Assembly (NCBI RefSeq): GCF_004363955.1
Contig: NZ_SNZR01000013.1
Coordinates: forward strand, 372,001-436,000
Length of the DNA: 64,000 bases
Direction: 5' to 3'
Origin: Enterovirga rhinocerotis
Lineage (GTDB): Bacteria > Pseudomonadota > Alphaproteobacteria > Rhizobiales > Beijerinckiaceae
Shown here piece after piece: positions 20,401 through 27,500 of this stretch (position 1 is the stretch's first letter; each line of letters starts with the position of its first letter). The notes beneath the pieces were generated by a model. It was not told the origin of the DNA and ran no database searches. It saw only the letters and a program-made list of their open reading frames with translations. A program made the position numbers and the translations under genes.

Positions 20401-21718
20401 GCAGGCGGGCGAGATCGCGCTCTTCGACGTCGTGAGCCGCGCGTTGCTGACGCGCACGGCGCCGATCGGCCGGCCGGTGACGGTGCTGGCCTTCCGGCCG
20501 CGCAGCGAGCCCGATGCGGTCGACCTCGCCGTCTCCTGCGCCGAGAACGCGGCCTGCCTCATGCGCGTGCTGCGCGATGCCGATGGCAGCTGGTCGCTCG
20601 GCCCCGTGACCCGCCTGCCGGGGCACAAGGGCGCACCAGGCTCCCTCGCCTGGAGCGCCGACGGGGCGCTGCTCGGGACGGCCTATGCCGATGGGCTCAT
20701 CCGGGTCTGGACGCCGTCGCCGGCCGCCGATGCGGTCGGAGCCCGCTGGCATCCGCGCGACGCGGGGCGCCTGTCGCGCATCGTGACGTCTCCTGCGGGC
20801 GACCTCGTCGCGGCTGCGGGCGATCGTCGGGTGACGGTCTTCGACCGGCGGACGGGCGGCGTGCTGCGCACGCTCCGGCTCGGGGACGGTCTCGATCCGC
20901 GCGCCCTGGCTTTTGCTCCCGACGGCCGGATCGCGGTCGTCTACGAGGACGGCACGCTTGCGATCTGGCCCGCCTCGGGAGAGGCGAAGCCTGTCCTCCG
21001 ACGCTGGGATGCGAAGGCCAATCCCGGCGTCGCCTGGCTCGACGGTGGGCGGCTCCTCGCGGTCGCGCTCTCGGACGGGCGGATCGCGCTCGTCGATCCG
21101 GGTGGGGGCTCGGAGACGTTCCTGCCCTCGCTCGGCCCCGGCGCGGATGCCTGGGGCCTCGCCGCCTCACCCGACGGCAAGGCGCTCTATGCGAGCTACG
21201 TGAAGGGCGAGCTTCGCCGCTGGGACGTCGCGGCGAAGACGCATACGGTCCTGCGTGCCGCCTCGCCCGACCTGCCGCCGGCCGAGCGCGGCGCACCGGG
21301 GAGCCTCGGCGTCAGCCCCGACGGCCGCTGGCTCGCGGTGACGGGCGACGACGAGGCCGTCCGGCTCTTCGAGACGGCCGGTTCGGGGCGGCGCGTGCTG
21401 CGGACGGAGTCGCCGGCGACCCGCTCGGTCGCCTTCAGCCCCGATGGCGAGCGCCTCGCCGCGCTTGGGACGGACGGGCGCGCCTATGTCTGGCGCGGCG
21501 CGAAGGGGGAGGGCGATCCCGCCCGCGATCTCGCCTTCGAGCCATCGGACGGCAGCGCGCGCTCGGCCTCGAGCCGCCCGGCCGACTGGCTCGCCTGGGA
21601 CGGATCCGGAACGCTTCTCGCGGCCGTCGGCGGCACGGTCCAGGTCGCGCCGCTCGACGAGGCCGCCTGGCGCCGCCGCGCCGAGAGCCTCGAGTTGCGG
21701 CTCGCCGATACGAAGTGA
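17468..21718 (+). CDS. TIR / STAND-NTPase / transmembrane / WD40-repeat protein
   Basis: Large 1416-residue multidomain protein. Residues 1-135 form a TIR domain (LFISHSSQNN at the start; SRGWIASRWCRKE at 66-78, where E78 is at the position of the NADase glutamate). A linker with FFPWPP leads to an nSTAND1-like NTPase: PYRGLKPLEQEDAGIFFGRE (173-192), Walker A GASGAGKSS (218-226), Walker B IAIDQAEE (321-328), then PLLAFTL and a winged-helix-like EPAHEALLRQW (560-570). A charged helix (about 640-685) precedes a single transmembrane segment (about 688-712). The remainder carries at least eleven WD40-like blades (for example SPDGRWLAVTGDD). By family, TIR domains cleave NAD and STAND proteins act as sensors; a role in defence or stress signalling is inference. 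Confidence 0.85.
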   Translation: MSRLFISHSSQNNPEAAALNLWLKEQGWDDVFLDVTPDRGIAAGERWERALNEAASRCEVVLFLVSRGWIASRWCRKEYELARRLNKRLLGALIEVIPVEDLPGEITETFQMADLASGSDHRMFRAELPRTHEEVHVTFSREGLFRLKDGLNKAGLDPRFFPWPPDHDPGRAPYRGLKPLEQEDAGIFFGREAPIVEGLDMLRGLAEMAAPRLFVILGASGAGKSSYLRAGLLPRLARDDRTFLSLPVIRPGGGAVSGEAGLLASIESAFQAHRIPLSRAAIRQAIAAGGAALKPLLAQLGAKVFAGMVTGEARKPPAITIAIDQAEEIFSDGEGEQLLSLVRDLVASDEPEVIVLFTIRSDAYDHLETAKPLEGLRQRALALLPMPRGAYQTVIEGPAARLSGTNRPLTIEPRLTQRLLQDIEKGGGSDALPLLAFTLGQLYVDFGGSGALGLADYEEFGGIQGAIEAAVRRVMLAADRDPRVPRDPEARLLLLRRGLIPWLAGIDPDTGSPRRRLARLSDIPADAEPLVRLLVEQRLLSVDRVTVKEGGVERTEVTVEPAHEALLRQWGVLRGWLDEDFAALAVLDGVKRGARDWEANARGPEWLSHTGTRLAEAEAIAARPDLGGIVHRGAAEYLAGCRERDDAEAKAREEQLENERRLKDSQVRLAEADKVAAEQKTQATRRFMRLAIAATIAVALGLAAAGGFAVLNHFQARERDDALAAAEAGRWVARSQGELRDDNAAAAVRSAYRAYRDRPREDTRSALLTALLDLPDLVGSHASPDPAQALVWLPDGSLGFASRGAALRSLVLPGRAAGGGWPSPRIGDLEAGHAMVRAFRFTRPDWLLASLSDGGIVGWGREGRLATGIKSGDGVVWAAAIGPAGRRIVRAEAEGTSIVTCGGEGPERPACAASTIGEDPPRSVAIDEAENVVAVGGEDGRLTLYDAAGVQQGEPIDLGSPVTALALSPRGERVAAGTQAGEIALFDVVSRALLTRTAPIGRPVTVLAFRPRSEPDAVDLAVSCAENAACLMRVLRDADGSWSLGPVTRLPGHKGAPGSLAWSADGALLGTAYADGLIRVWTPSPAADAVGARWHPRDAGRLSRIVTSPAGDLVAAAGDRRVTVFDRRTGGVLRTLRLGDGLDPRALAFAPDGRIAVVYEDGTLAIWPASGEAKPVLRRWDAKANPGVAWLDGGRLLAVALSDGRIALVDPGGGSETFLPSLGPGADAWGLAASPDGKALYASYVKGELRRWDVAAKTHTVLRAASPDLPPAERGAPGSLGVSPDGRWLAVTGDDEAVRLFETAGSGRRVLRTESPATRSVAFSPDGERLAALGTDGRAYVWRGAKGEGDPARDLAFEPSDGSARSASSRPADWLAWDGSGTLLAAVGGTVQVAPLDEAAWRRRAESLELRLADTK

Positions 21719-21732
21719 GGACGCTCGCCGAA

Positions 21733-21826
21733 CCCGTCCTTGCGAGAAGGCGAAGCCGACGAAGCAACCCAGCGGGCGACGCGCTGCGGATGGGCTGGGT
21801 TGCTTCGCTGCGCTCGCAAAGACGGG
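21733..21826. repeat. Palindromic intergenic repeat (type D)
   Basis: Imperfect long inverted repeat of about 94 bases. The left arm (21733-21773) and the reverse complement of the right arm (21794-21826) share CCCGTC.TTGCGAG and CGAAGCAACCCAGC, with an eight-base insertion in the left arm. Elements of this kind are common in alphaproteobacterial genomes between genes. It lies just after the TIR-STAND gene and may form the end of its transcript. Confidence 0.7.
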
Positions 21827-21910
21827 GGCGGGGAGTGGCTCGGAGAGTATTCGGTAGTGTAGTGAGTGGACGTTGAAGCGTCGTATACTCGCGCTTCAAA
21901 CGGGACGAGA

Positions 21911-22405
21911 ATGATGCGCGCCGTGCGTCTGTGGCAGCTTTGGATCAACGACGAGCATCGAGAGGGGGGAGGGCTGGCGTTCGATCTTCGCCATGTTCTC
22001 AGAGCGCTCGGGACAGAGCCATTATCGTGGCAGTGGACCGTTTCCGGCGTGGGAGGATATCAAGGAGCGCTATCCTACGGAACGCGCAAAGAGTTGTTCT
22101 ATGACGAGGGCGTCATGGCGACAGGCGTAGGCGGAGCCGAGCTTGACGCTGTTGCATCTGCAGGCAGAAAAGTACCGGGTTCTCGTCTGCTGGAAATCGC
22201 CGGCCGCACCGACCAGGTGATTTGGGGCGAGTTCGCTGGCTTCCGTCAGGATGGCGACGATCTTCCCTGGATCAGGGTCATTGCAGTCGATAGCAGTTGG
22301 TTTGAGGTCCTCTGTGAGGACCGCACGCTTTTGGAGCGGGTGGCGTCCGCGTTCTCAGATACGACGCTAAGCTCTCCGCCCATACCCCCGCCTCCGCAGC
22401 CGTAA
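21911..22405 (+). CDS. Unrecognised small protein downstream of the TIR-STAND gene
   Basis: 164-residue protein, tryptophan-rich at the start (VRLWQLWINDEHR) and ending in a Pro-rich tail (SSPPIPPPPQP). No signal peptide, transmembrane segment or known domain was recognised. The middle has YGTRKELFYDEGVMATGVGG and the later part alternates hydrophobic strands. Codon use is less GC-rich at third positions than in neighbouring genes, which suggests more recent acquisition. The paired ATG codons at 21911 and 21914 have a weak GGGACGAG before them; a GTG at 21866 is also in frame. It is likely a real gene, but its function is unknown. Confidence 0.6.
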   Translation: MMRAVRLWQLWINDEHREGGGLAFDLRHVLRALGTEPLSWQWTVSGVGGYQGALSYGTRKELFYDEGVMATGVGGAELDAVASAGRKVPGSRLLEIAGRTDQVIWGEFAGFRQDGDDLPWIRVIAVDSSWFEVLCEDRTLLERVASAFSDTTLSSPPIPPPPQP

Positions 22406-22664
22406 AGGCAATCCGGCGCCGGCGGGCGGGGTTCTCGGCCCCGCGTTCACGAGGCGCCGGGTCGAATGCCGCCCTTCGGATCCTACTGTCCCGGCGCCGT
22501 TCCTGCGGCTCTATCGGGCGAAGGTGCCCTGGAACGCCGCGGCGTCCTTCCGGCAGCCTGAGGGACGGCGGGGCGACCCATCGGCCAATAGTCGGAGCCG
22601 CTGCGATGCGGCCTTGCTCGATCGGGACCCGAGCGTCCAGAAAGGGCGCGGAGGAAGACCCAAG

Positions 22665-23975
22665 ATGGACGATCTGTCACCGCGCCCCGGCGAACTCGAC
22701 CGGATCGAGACCGCGTCCCGCGACGAGATCGCGGCGCTGCAGCTCGACCGTCTCCGAACGACGCTCGCCCACGCCTATGCGAACGCGCCCTTCTATCGCG
22801 CGAAATTCGATGCGGCGGGAATCCATCCCGACGATCTCCGCTCGCTCGCCGATCTCGCGAAATTCCCCTTCACGGTGAAGACGGACCTGCGCGACACCTA
22901 TCCGTTCGGCATGCTCGCCGTGCCGCGCGAGAGGCTGGCGCGCATCCATGCGTCCTCCGGCACCACCGGTAAGCCCACCGTCGTCGGCTACACCAAGGGC
23001 GACATCGAGGTCTGGTCGGAGGTCATGGCCCGCTCGATCCGCGCCTCGGGCGGGAGGCCGGGCGACGTCGTCCACATCGCCTATGGCTATGGGCTCTTCA
23101 CCGGCGGGCTCGGCGCCCATTACGGGGCGGAGAGGCTCGGCTGCACGGTCGTCCCGGTCTCGGGCGGCATGACCGAGCGGCAGGTCACGCTCATCCAGGA
23201 CTTCAAGCCCCGCGTCATCATGGTGACGCCGTCCTACATGCTCTCGATCCTCGACGAGTTCCGGCGCCAGGGCGTCGATCCGCGCTCGACCTCGCTCGCC
23301 GTCGGCATCTTCGGGGCCGAGCCCTGGACGAACGCGATGCGCGGCGAGATCGAGCTGCATTTCGACATGCATGCCGTCGACATCTACGGCCTGTCCGAGG
23401 TGATGGGACCCGGCGTCGCCAACGAATGCGTCGAGACGAAGGACGGCCTGCACGTCTGGGAGGACCATTTCTATCCCGAGATCGTCGATCCCGAGACCGG
23501 CCGCGTGCTGCCGGACGGCGAGCGGGGCGAACTCGTCTTCACCTCCCTGACCAAGGAGGCGATGCCGATCATCCGCTACCGCACGCGCGACCTGACGCGC
23601 CTCCTGCCCGGCACGGCCCGCTCGATGCGCCGCATCGAGAAGATCACCGGCCGCTCCGACGACATGATCATCCTGCGCGGCGTGAACGTGTTCCCGACGC
23701 AGATCGAGGAGCAGATCCTGAAATGCCGGGGCCTCGCGCCGCATTTCCTGATCGAGCTGACGAAGGCCGAGCGGCTCGACGTGATGACGGTCCATGTCGA
23801 GGCGCAGGAGGCGTCGACGGCGGCCGAAGCCCGCTCGGCCTCGGCGAAGGAACTCGCGCACCACATCAAGAGCGTCGTCGGGGTGAGCAGCATCGTCCGC
23901 ATCGCCGATCCCGGCTCCCTGGAGCGTTCGGTCGGCAAGGCGAAGCGGGTGCAGGACAGCCGGCCGAGGGGGTGA
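22665..23975 (+). CDS. Phenylacetate-CoA ligase-type AMP-forming enzyme (PaaK family)
   Basis: 436-residue adenylate-forming CoA ligase of the short PaaK family. It shows the phosphate-binding loop SSGTTGKPTVVGYT, YGYGLFTGGLGAHYGAERLG, the A5-like motif DIYGLSEVMGPGVANEC and the hinge region GRSDDMIILRGVNVFPTQIEEQI. Length and order of motifs match PaaK closely. Phenylacetate itself need not be the substrate: PaaK-like enzymes also activate other aryl acids, and no paa catabolic genes lie in the window. A purine-rich sequence (GGAGGAAGA) precedes the ATG. The next gene, an acetolactate-synthase-like enzyme, is 95 bases downstream in the same direction. Confidence 0.9.
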   Translation: MDDLSPRPGELDRIETASRDEIAALQLDRLRTTLAHAYANAPFYRAKFDAAGIHPDDLRSLADLAKFPFTVKTDLRDTYPFGMLAVPRERLARIHASSGTTGKPTVVGYTKGDIEVWSEVMARSIRASGGRPGDVVHIAYGYGLFTGGLGAHYGAERLGCTVVPVSGGMTERQVTLIQDFKPRVIMVTPSYMLSILDEFRRQGVDPRSTSLAVGIFGAEPWTNAMRGEIELHFDMHAVDIYGLSEVMGPGVANECVETKDGLHVWEDHFYPEIVDPETGRVLPDGERGELVFTSLTKEAMPIIRYRTRDLTRLLPGTARSMRRIEKITGRSDDMIILRGVNVFPTQIEEQILKCRGLAPHFLIELTKAERLDVMTVHVEAQEASTAAEARSASAKELAHHIKSVVGVSSIVRIADPGSLERSVGKAKRVQDSRPRG

Positions 23976-24070
23976 CGCTCCTGCCGCCATAGCCCGCATC
24001 TGGCCTGCCCCGGCGCGAAGGCGTAGCCTTGCGCATCGCCGCGCTCGTCGCCGGCAGGAAAGGACAAACG

Positions 24071-25723
24071 ATGCCGAAAGGCTCCGATCTTCTCGTCCGG
24101 GCCCTCGAGAACGAAGGCGTCGACCGCGTCTTCGGCATTCCCGGCGAGGAGAATCTCGACGTCGTCGAATCGCTGCGCAACTCGTCGATCGAACTCGTCC
24201 TGACGCGGCACGAGCAGGCGGCGGCCTTCATGGCGGCGACGCATGGGCGGCTCACCGGGAAGCCGGGCGTCTGCATCTCGACGCTGGGGCCGGGCGCGCT
24301 CAACTTCTCGACGGGCGCCGCCTATGCCCATCTCGGCGCCATGCCGATGATCATCCTCACCGGCCAGAAGGGCATCCTGTCCTCACGCCAGGCGCGGTTC
24401 CAGATCGTCGACGTGATCGGCTCGATGAAGCCGATCACCAAGGCGGCGCGGCAGATCGTGTCGGCGGCCTCGATCCCGACCATCGTGCGCGACGCCTTCC
24501 GGGTCGCGATGGAGGAGAGGCCGGGGCCGGTCCTGCTGGAGCTGCCGGAGGACATCGCCGCCGAGGAGGCCGACGTGCCGCTCGTGCCCTCTCATCCGAT
24601 CGAGATCCCGGTGGCTCATCCGCAGGCGATCGAGCGCGCGGCCGAGATGATCATGGCGGCGGAGCGCCCCCTCATCATGCTCGGCGCCGCCGCGAGCCGG
24701 CCGCGCTCGACGCTGGATCTCGGCGGTTTCGTGCTGCGCACCCGCATCCCCTTCTTCACCACGCAGATGGGCAAGGGCACGGTCGCCGGCGGGTCGAACC
24801 TCTATATGGGCACCGCCGCCCTGTCGGAGCGCGACTACGTCCACGAGGCGATCGACCAGGCCGACCTCATCATCGCCATCGGCCACGACACGGTCGAGAA
24901 GCCGCCCTTCCTGATGGCGCGGCACGGCGGCCCGAAGGTCATCCATGTCAGCTACACGCCCGCGACCGTGGAGGAGGTCTACCACCCGGACCAGGAGGTC
25001 GTCGGCGACCTCGGCCGGACCCTGAAGGTTCTGGCCGACAGCCTGGAAGGACGCCTTCCCAACGCCTCGGCGCTCCTGCCGCTCCGCGAGCGCATCCTCG
25101 CGCGGCTGGCCGATCGCGCCGAGGAAGCCCGCTTCCCGCCGACGCCCCAGCGAATCGTCCACGACGTGCGGTCCGTCATCCCGGAGGACGGGATCGTCTG
25201 TCTCGACAACGGCATGTACAAGATCTGGTTCGCGCGGAACTACCGCACGACCAAGGCCAACACGCTCCTCCTCGACAACGCCCTCGCGACCATGGGGGCA
25301 GGGCTCCCTTCCGCCATGATGGCGGCCCTCCTCAACCCGACGAAGCGGGTGCTGGCCGTCTGCGGCGATGGCGGCTTCATGATGAACAGCCAGGAGCTCG
25401 AGACGGCGATCCGGCTCAAGCTCAACCTCGTCGTGCTGATCCTCGACGATTCGGCCTATGGCATGATCCGCTGGAAACAGGCCGTCGACCGCTTCGCCGA
25501 TTACGGCATGACCTTCGGCAACCCGGATTTCGTCACCTATGCCGAGGCCTATGGCGCGACCGGCCACCGCGTCGGCTCGGTCGAGGATTTCGCCCCGACC
25601 CTCGACGCCGCCTTCGCGGCGGGCGGCGTCCATCTCGTCGCGGTGCCGATCGACTACTCGGAGAACATCCGCGTGCTGGTCGACGAATTGCGCGAGAAGG
25701 TCGGCGAGCCGGCGGCCGTCTAG
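24071..25723 (+). CDS. Acetolactate synthase large-subunit-like thiamine-diphosphate enzyme
   Basis: 550-residue ThDP-dependent enzyme with the three expected domains: an N-terminal pyrimidine-binding domain with VFGIPGEENLDVVESL and the catalytic glutamate in LTRHEQAAAFMA, a central domain, and a C-terminal pyrophosphate-binding domain with GDGGFMMNSQELETA and ending LNLVVLILDDSAYGMI. Family relatives condense two pyruvates to acetolactate. No regulatory subunit gene (ilvN) follows, so it may be a catabolic acetolactate synthase or a related ThDP enzyme with another 2-oxo acid substrate. The chosen ATG (MPKGSDLLVRALENEG) is preceded by AGGAAAGGA. Confidence 0.85.
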   Translation: MPKGSDLLVRALENEGVDRVFGIPGEENLDVVESLRNSSIELVLTRHEQAAAFMAATHGRLTGKPGVCISTLGPGALNFSTGAAYAHLGAMPMIILTGQKGILSSRQARFQIVDVIGSMKPITKAARQIVSAASIPTIVRDAFRVAMEERPGPVLLELPEDIAAEEADVPLVPSHPIEIPVAHPQAIERAAEMIMAAERPLIMLGAAASRPRSTLDLGGFVLRTRIPFFTTQMGKGTVAGGSNLYMGTAALSERDYVHEAIDQADLIIAIGHDTVEKPPFLMARHGGPKVIHVSYTPATVEEVYHPDQEVVGDLGRTLKVLADSLEGRLPNASALLPLRERILARLADRAEEARFPPTPQRIVHDVRSVIPEDGIVCLDNGMYKIWFARNYRTTKANTLLLDNALATMGAGLPSAMMAALLNPTKRVLAVCGDGGFMMNSQELETAIRLKLNLVVLILDDSAYGMIRWKQAVDRFADYGMTFGNPDFVTYAEAYGATGHRVGSVEDFAPTLDAAFAAGGVHLVAVPIDYSENIRVLVDELREKVGEPAAV

Positions 25724-25745
25724 AGCCCGCCAACGGCATGTTCTC

Positions 25746-25764
25746 GAGGCCGGATGCCGGCCTC
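25746..25764. terminator. Bidirectional hairpin between convergent genes
   Basis: Perfect 8-bp stem GAGGCCGG / CCGGCCTC with loop ATG. It abuts the stop codon of the minus-strand gene and lies 22 bases after the acetolactate-synthase-like stop. It has no U-run. Confidence 0.55.
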
Positions 25765-26712
25765 TCAGCGCTCGCCGATGAAGCCCTTCGGCGTGATGAC
25801 GACCCATTGGCGGCCGCGGCGCTCGATCGACGACACCCGGCCGATCCCGGGCAGGTTGTAGCCGACCGCGAGATCGAACAGGCGGCCCGAGCGGCTCTCG
25901 ACCAGCGCGAAGCCTTCGTCGTAATCGCGCACGACATAGCCCTCGAGCGGCGTCTTGCGCGGATCGAAATCGGGCCGCGCCGCAGCGTGGACCGGCTTCG
26001 CCTCGCCGATGCTGCCGGTCTGCGACACGTCCGGGGCGGGCTTCTGCGGAGGCAGGGGCCGGATCGAGGCGAGCGCTTCTGCCTTGTCCGGCTTGTCGGC
26101 GACGCGCTCCGGCTTGTCCTGCCGTGCCGGCGCGTCCGCGGAGGCGGTGCGGGCGGGCTCCGTCCGAGCCTTCTCGATCCGGTCGAGCTGCTCCGCGAGG
26201 CGCCCGATTCGCGCCGCGCTCTCGGCGGCCGAGCGCTCGAGGCGATCGGACAGGTTGCTCTGGCGCGCCAGGATCTCCCCGCGCGATGCATCGCGCTCGC
26301 TCGCGAACCGCGTCAGCGAGTCGCGCAGAGATTGCAGTTCGGCCGTGAGCTGACCGATCTGGCCCTGGGCGGCCTTGAAGTCGGCTGCGGCCGTCTCGGC
26401 GAGCCTCGCGGTGGTCTGGTCGGGGCCGGCGCCGGATTTGAAACCGCTCCCGAGCCCGTATCCGGCACCCAGGGCCAGGATCACCGCCGCCGCGGCGGCG
26501 GCGGGGAGGCGGTAGGCGTGACGGGACGGCTGGCCAGCCGCCGCGCCGGAGCCGGGCTTCGGCCGTTCGATCTCGATCAGGCGGGAGGGTGCCGCGGCCG
26601 GCTTCGGCTCGGACGCGGCGGACGCGTCGTCGGCCGGGCTCGGCGCAGCGGGCGTCGGGTGATCCGCCGGGCTACGGCGGCGGAAGCGGGAGGTGAATTT
26701 GCTGGTGCTCAT
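25765..26712 (-). CDS. Coiled-coil single-pass membrane protein of unknown function
   Basis: 315-residue protein. Residues 1-65 are a disordered Pro/Ala/Ser segment, 68-88 one transmembrane helix (LPAAAAAAVILALGAGYGLG), and about 100-190 a coiled coil with regular leucine and arginine spacing. A low-complexity Lys/Asp/Pro/Ala linker follows. The last 60 or so residues form a small conserved-looking domain (GYVVRDYDEGFALVESRSGRLFDLA, later GRQWVVITPKGFIGE). The layout fits a periplasmic coiled-coil protein of the cell envelope. I do not recognise the family by name, and no function is assigned. Confidence 0.7.
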   Translation of the reverse strand: MSTSKFTSRFRRRSPADHPTPAAPSPADDASAASEPKPAAAPSRLIEIERPKPGSGAAAGQPSRHAYRLPAAAAAAVILALGAGYGLGSGFKSGAGPDQTTARLAETAAADFKAAQGQIGQLTAELQSLRDSLTRFASERDASRGEILARQSNLSDRLERSAAESAARIGRLAEQLDRIEKARTEPARTASADAPARQDKPERVADKPDKAEALASIRPLPPQKPAPDVSQTGSIGEAKPVHAAARPDFDPRKTPLEGYVVRDYDEGFALVESRSGRLFDLAVGYNLPGIGRVSSIERRGRQWVVITPKGFIGER

Positions 26713-26760
26713 CGGGAATTCCCGGCCGGTCGTTCAGAAAGCGATAACCACGCCCGTTTA

Positions 26761-26791
26761 CCGATCCGTTACCGTTCGCCGTACGGATCGG
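26761..26791. promoter_or_regulatory. Inverted repeat in divergent promoter region
   Basis: CCGATCCGT (26761-26769) and ACGGATCGG (26783-26791) form perfect 9-bp arms with a 13-base spacer. The site lies between the start of the coiled-coil gene and that of heme oxygenase, which diverge. It could be an operator or a leader hairpin; no known regulator motif was recognised. Confidence 0.35.
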
Positions 26792-26925
26792 GACCCGTGC
26801 GCACCCCGATACGGTCAAGCAAGGACGGCGCCAGGAGGCCGGAATTCAGGTCGGCCTCGCGTTTCGGTGGGGTGACGGTGGAGATTCGGCGCCCTATGAG
26901 GGCCTTATTCGCCACGAGACCCTCC

Positions 26926-27489
26926 ATGAGCCTGCATCTCCGCCTCAAGACTGAAACCCGCGCCGCCCACGATTCGATCGAGGCCGCGTTCGACATGCAA
27001 TCCGGCCTCGTCTCCCGCGAGGCCTATGGCGGCCTCCTGCGCAGTCTTCATTCCTTTCATGCGGGCTACGAGACGGCGGCCCAGCCCTATCTCGAGGGAA
27101 CGCCGTTCGGCACCTTTCCCGGCCGGTCCCTGCGTCTGGCGCGCGACCTCGCCGCGCTCGGCGTCGAACCCGGCCCGGAGGCCACCTCCATCGTCCTCGT
27201 CGACCTCGCCGATGCCCTCGGCGCGGCCTATGTGATCGAGGGCTCGACCCTCGGCGGCCTCGTCATCGCGCGCGAGGTGGAGAAGCGCCTCGGCCTCGAT
27301 GCCGAGACCGGCAACGCCTTCTTCTCCGGCGAGGGCAAGGACACGATGCGCCGCTGGCGTGCGTTCTGCGCCGCGCTCGACGAGCGGTCCGACCCCGCCC
27401 ATGACGACCGGGTGATCGCCTCGGCCGACCGGACCTTCGCGGCCATGCAGGCGCATCTCGTCGCCCGTCCCCTGCCGATCGCGGCCTGA
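26926..27489 (+). CDS. Biliverdin-producing heme oxygenase
   Basis: 187-residue soluble heme oxygenase that opens heme to biliverdin, iron and carbon monoxide. The proximal heme histidine is in LKTETRAAHDSIE (H15) and the distal-helix glycine region reads GAAYVIEGSTLGGLV. An in-frame ATG lies ten codons upstream; the downstream one is preferred because the family starts close to the conserved helix. No bacteriophytochrome gene follows, so the biliverdin may serve a chromophore elsewhere or the enzyme may be for iron release. The ABC-F gene begins only 11 bases after the stop, suggesting co-transcription. Confidence 0.87.
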   Translation: MSLHLRLKTETRAAHDSIEAAFDMQSGLVSREAYGGLLRSLHSFHAGYETAAQPYLEGTPFGTFPGRSLRLARDLAALGVEPGPEATSIVLVDLADALGAAYVIEGSTLGGLVIAREVEKRLGLDAETGNAFFSGEGKDTMRRWRAFCAALDERSDPAHDDRVIASADRTFAAMQAHLVARPLPIAA

Positions 27490-27500
27490 TCGGCGCCCGG

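Noticed and set aside
17468-22405. Reading the TIR-STAND locus as a full defence island or a prophage.
   Set aside because: There are no restriction, CRISPR, integrase or phage structural genes nearby. The flanks are a membrane-protein gene and a CoA-ligase gene.
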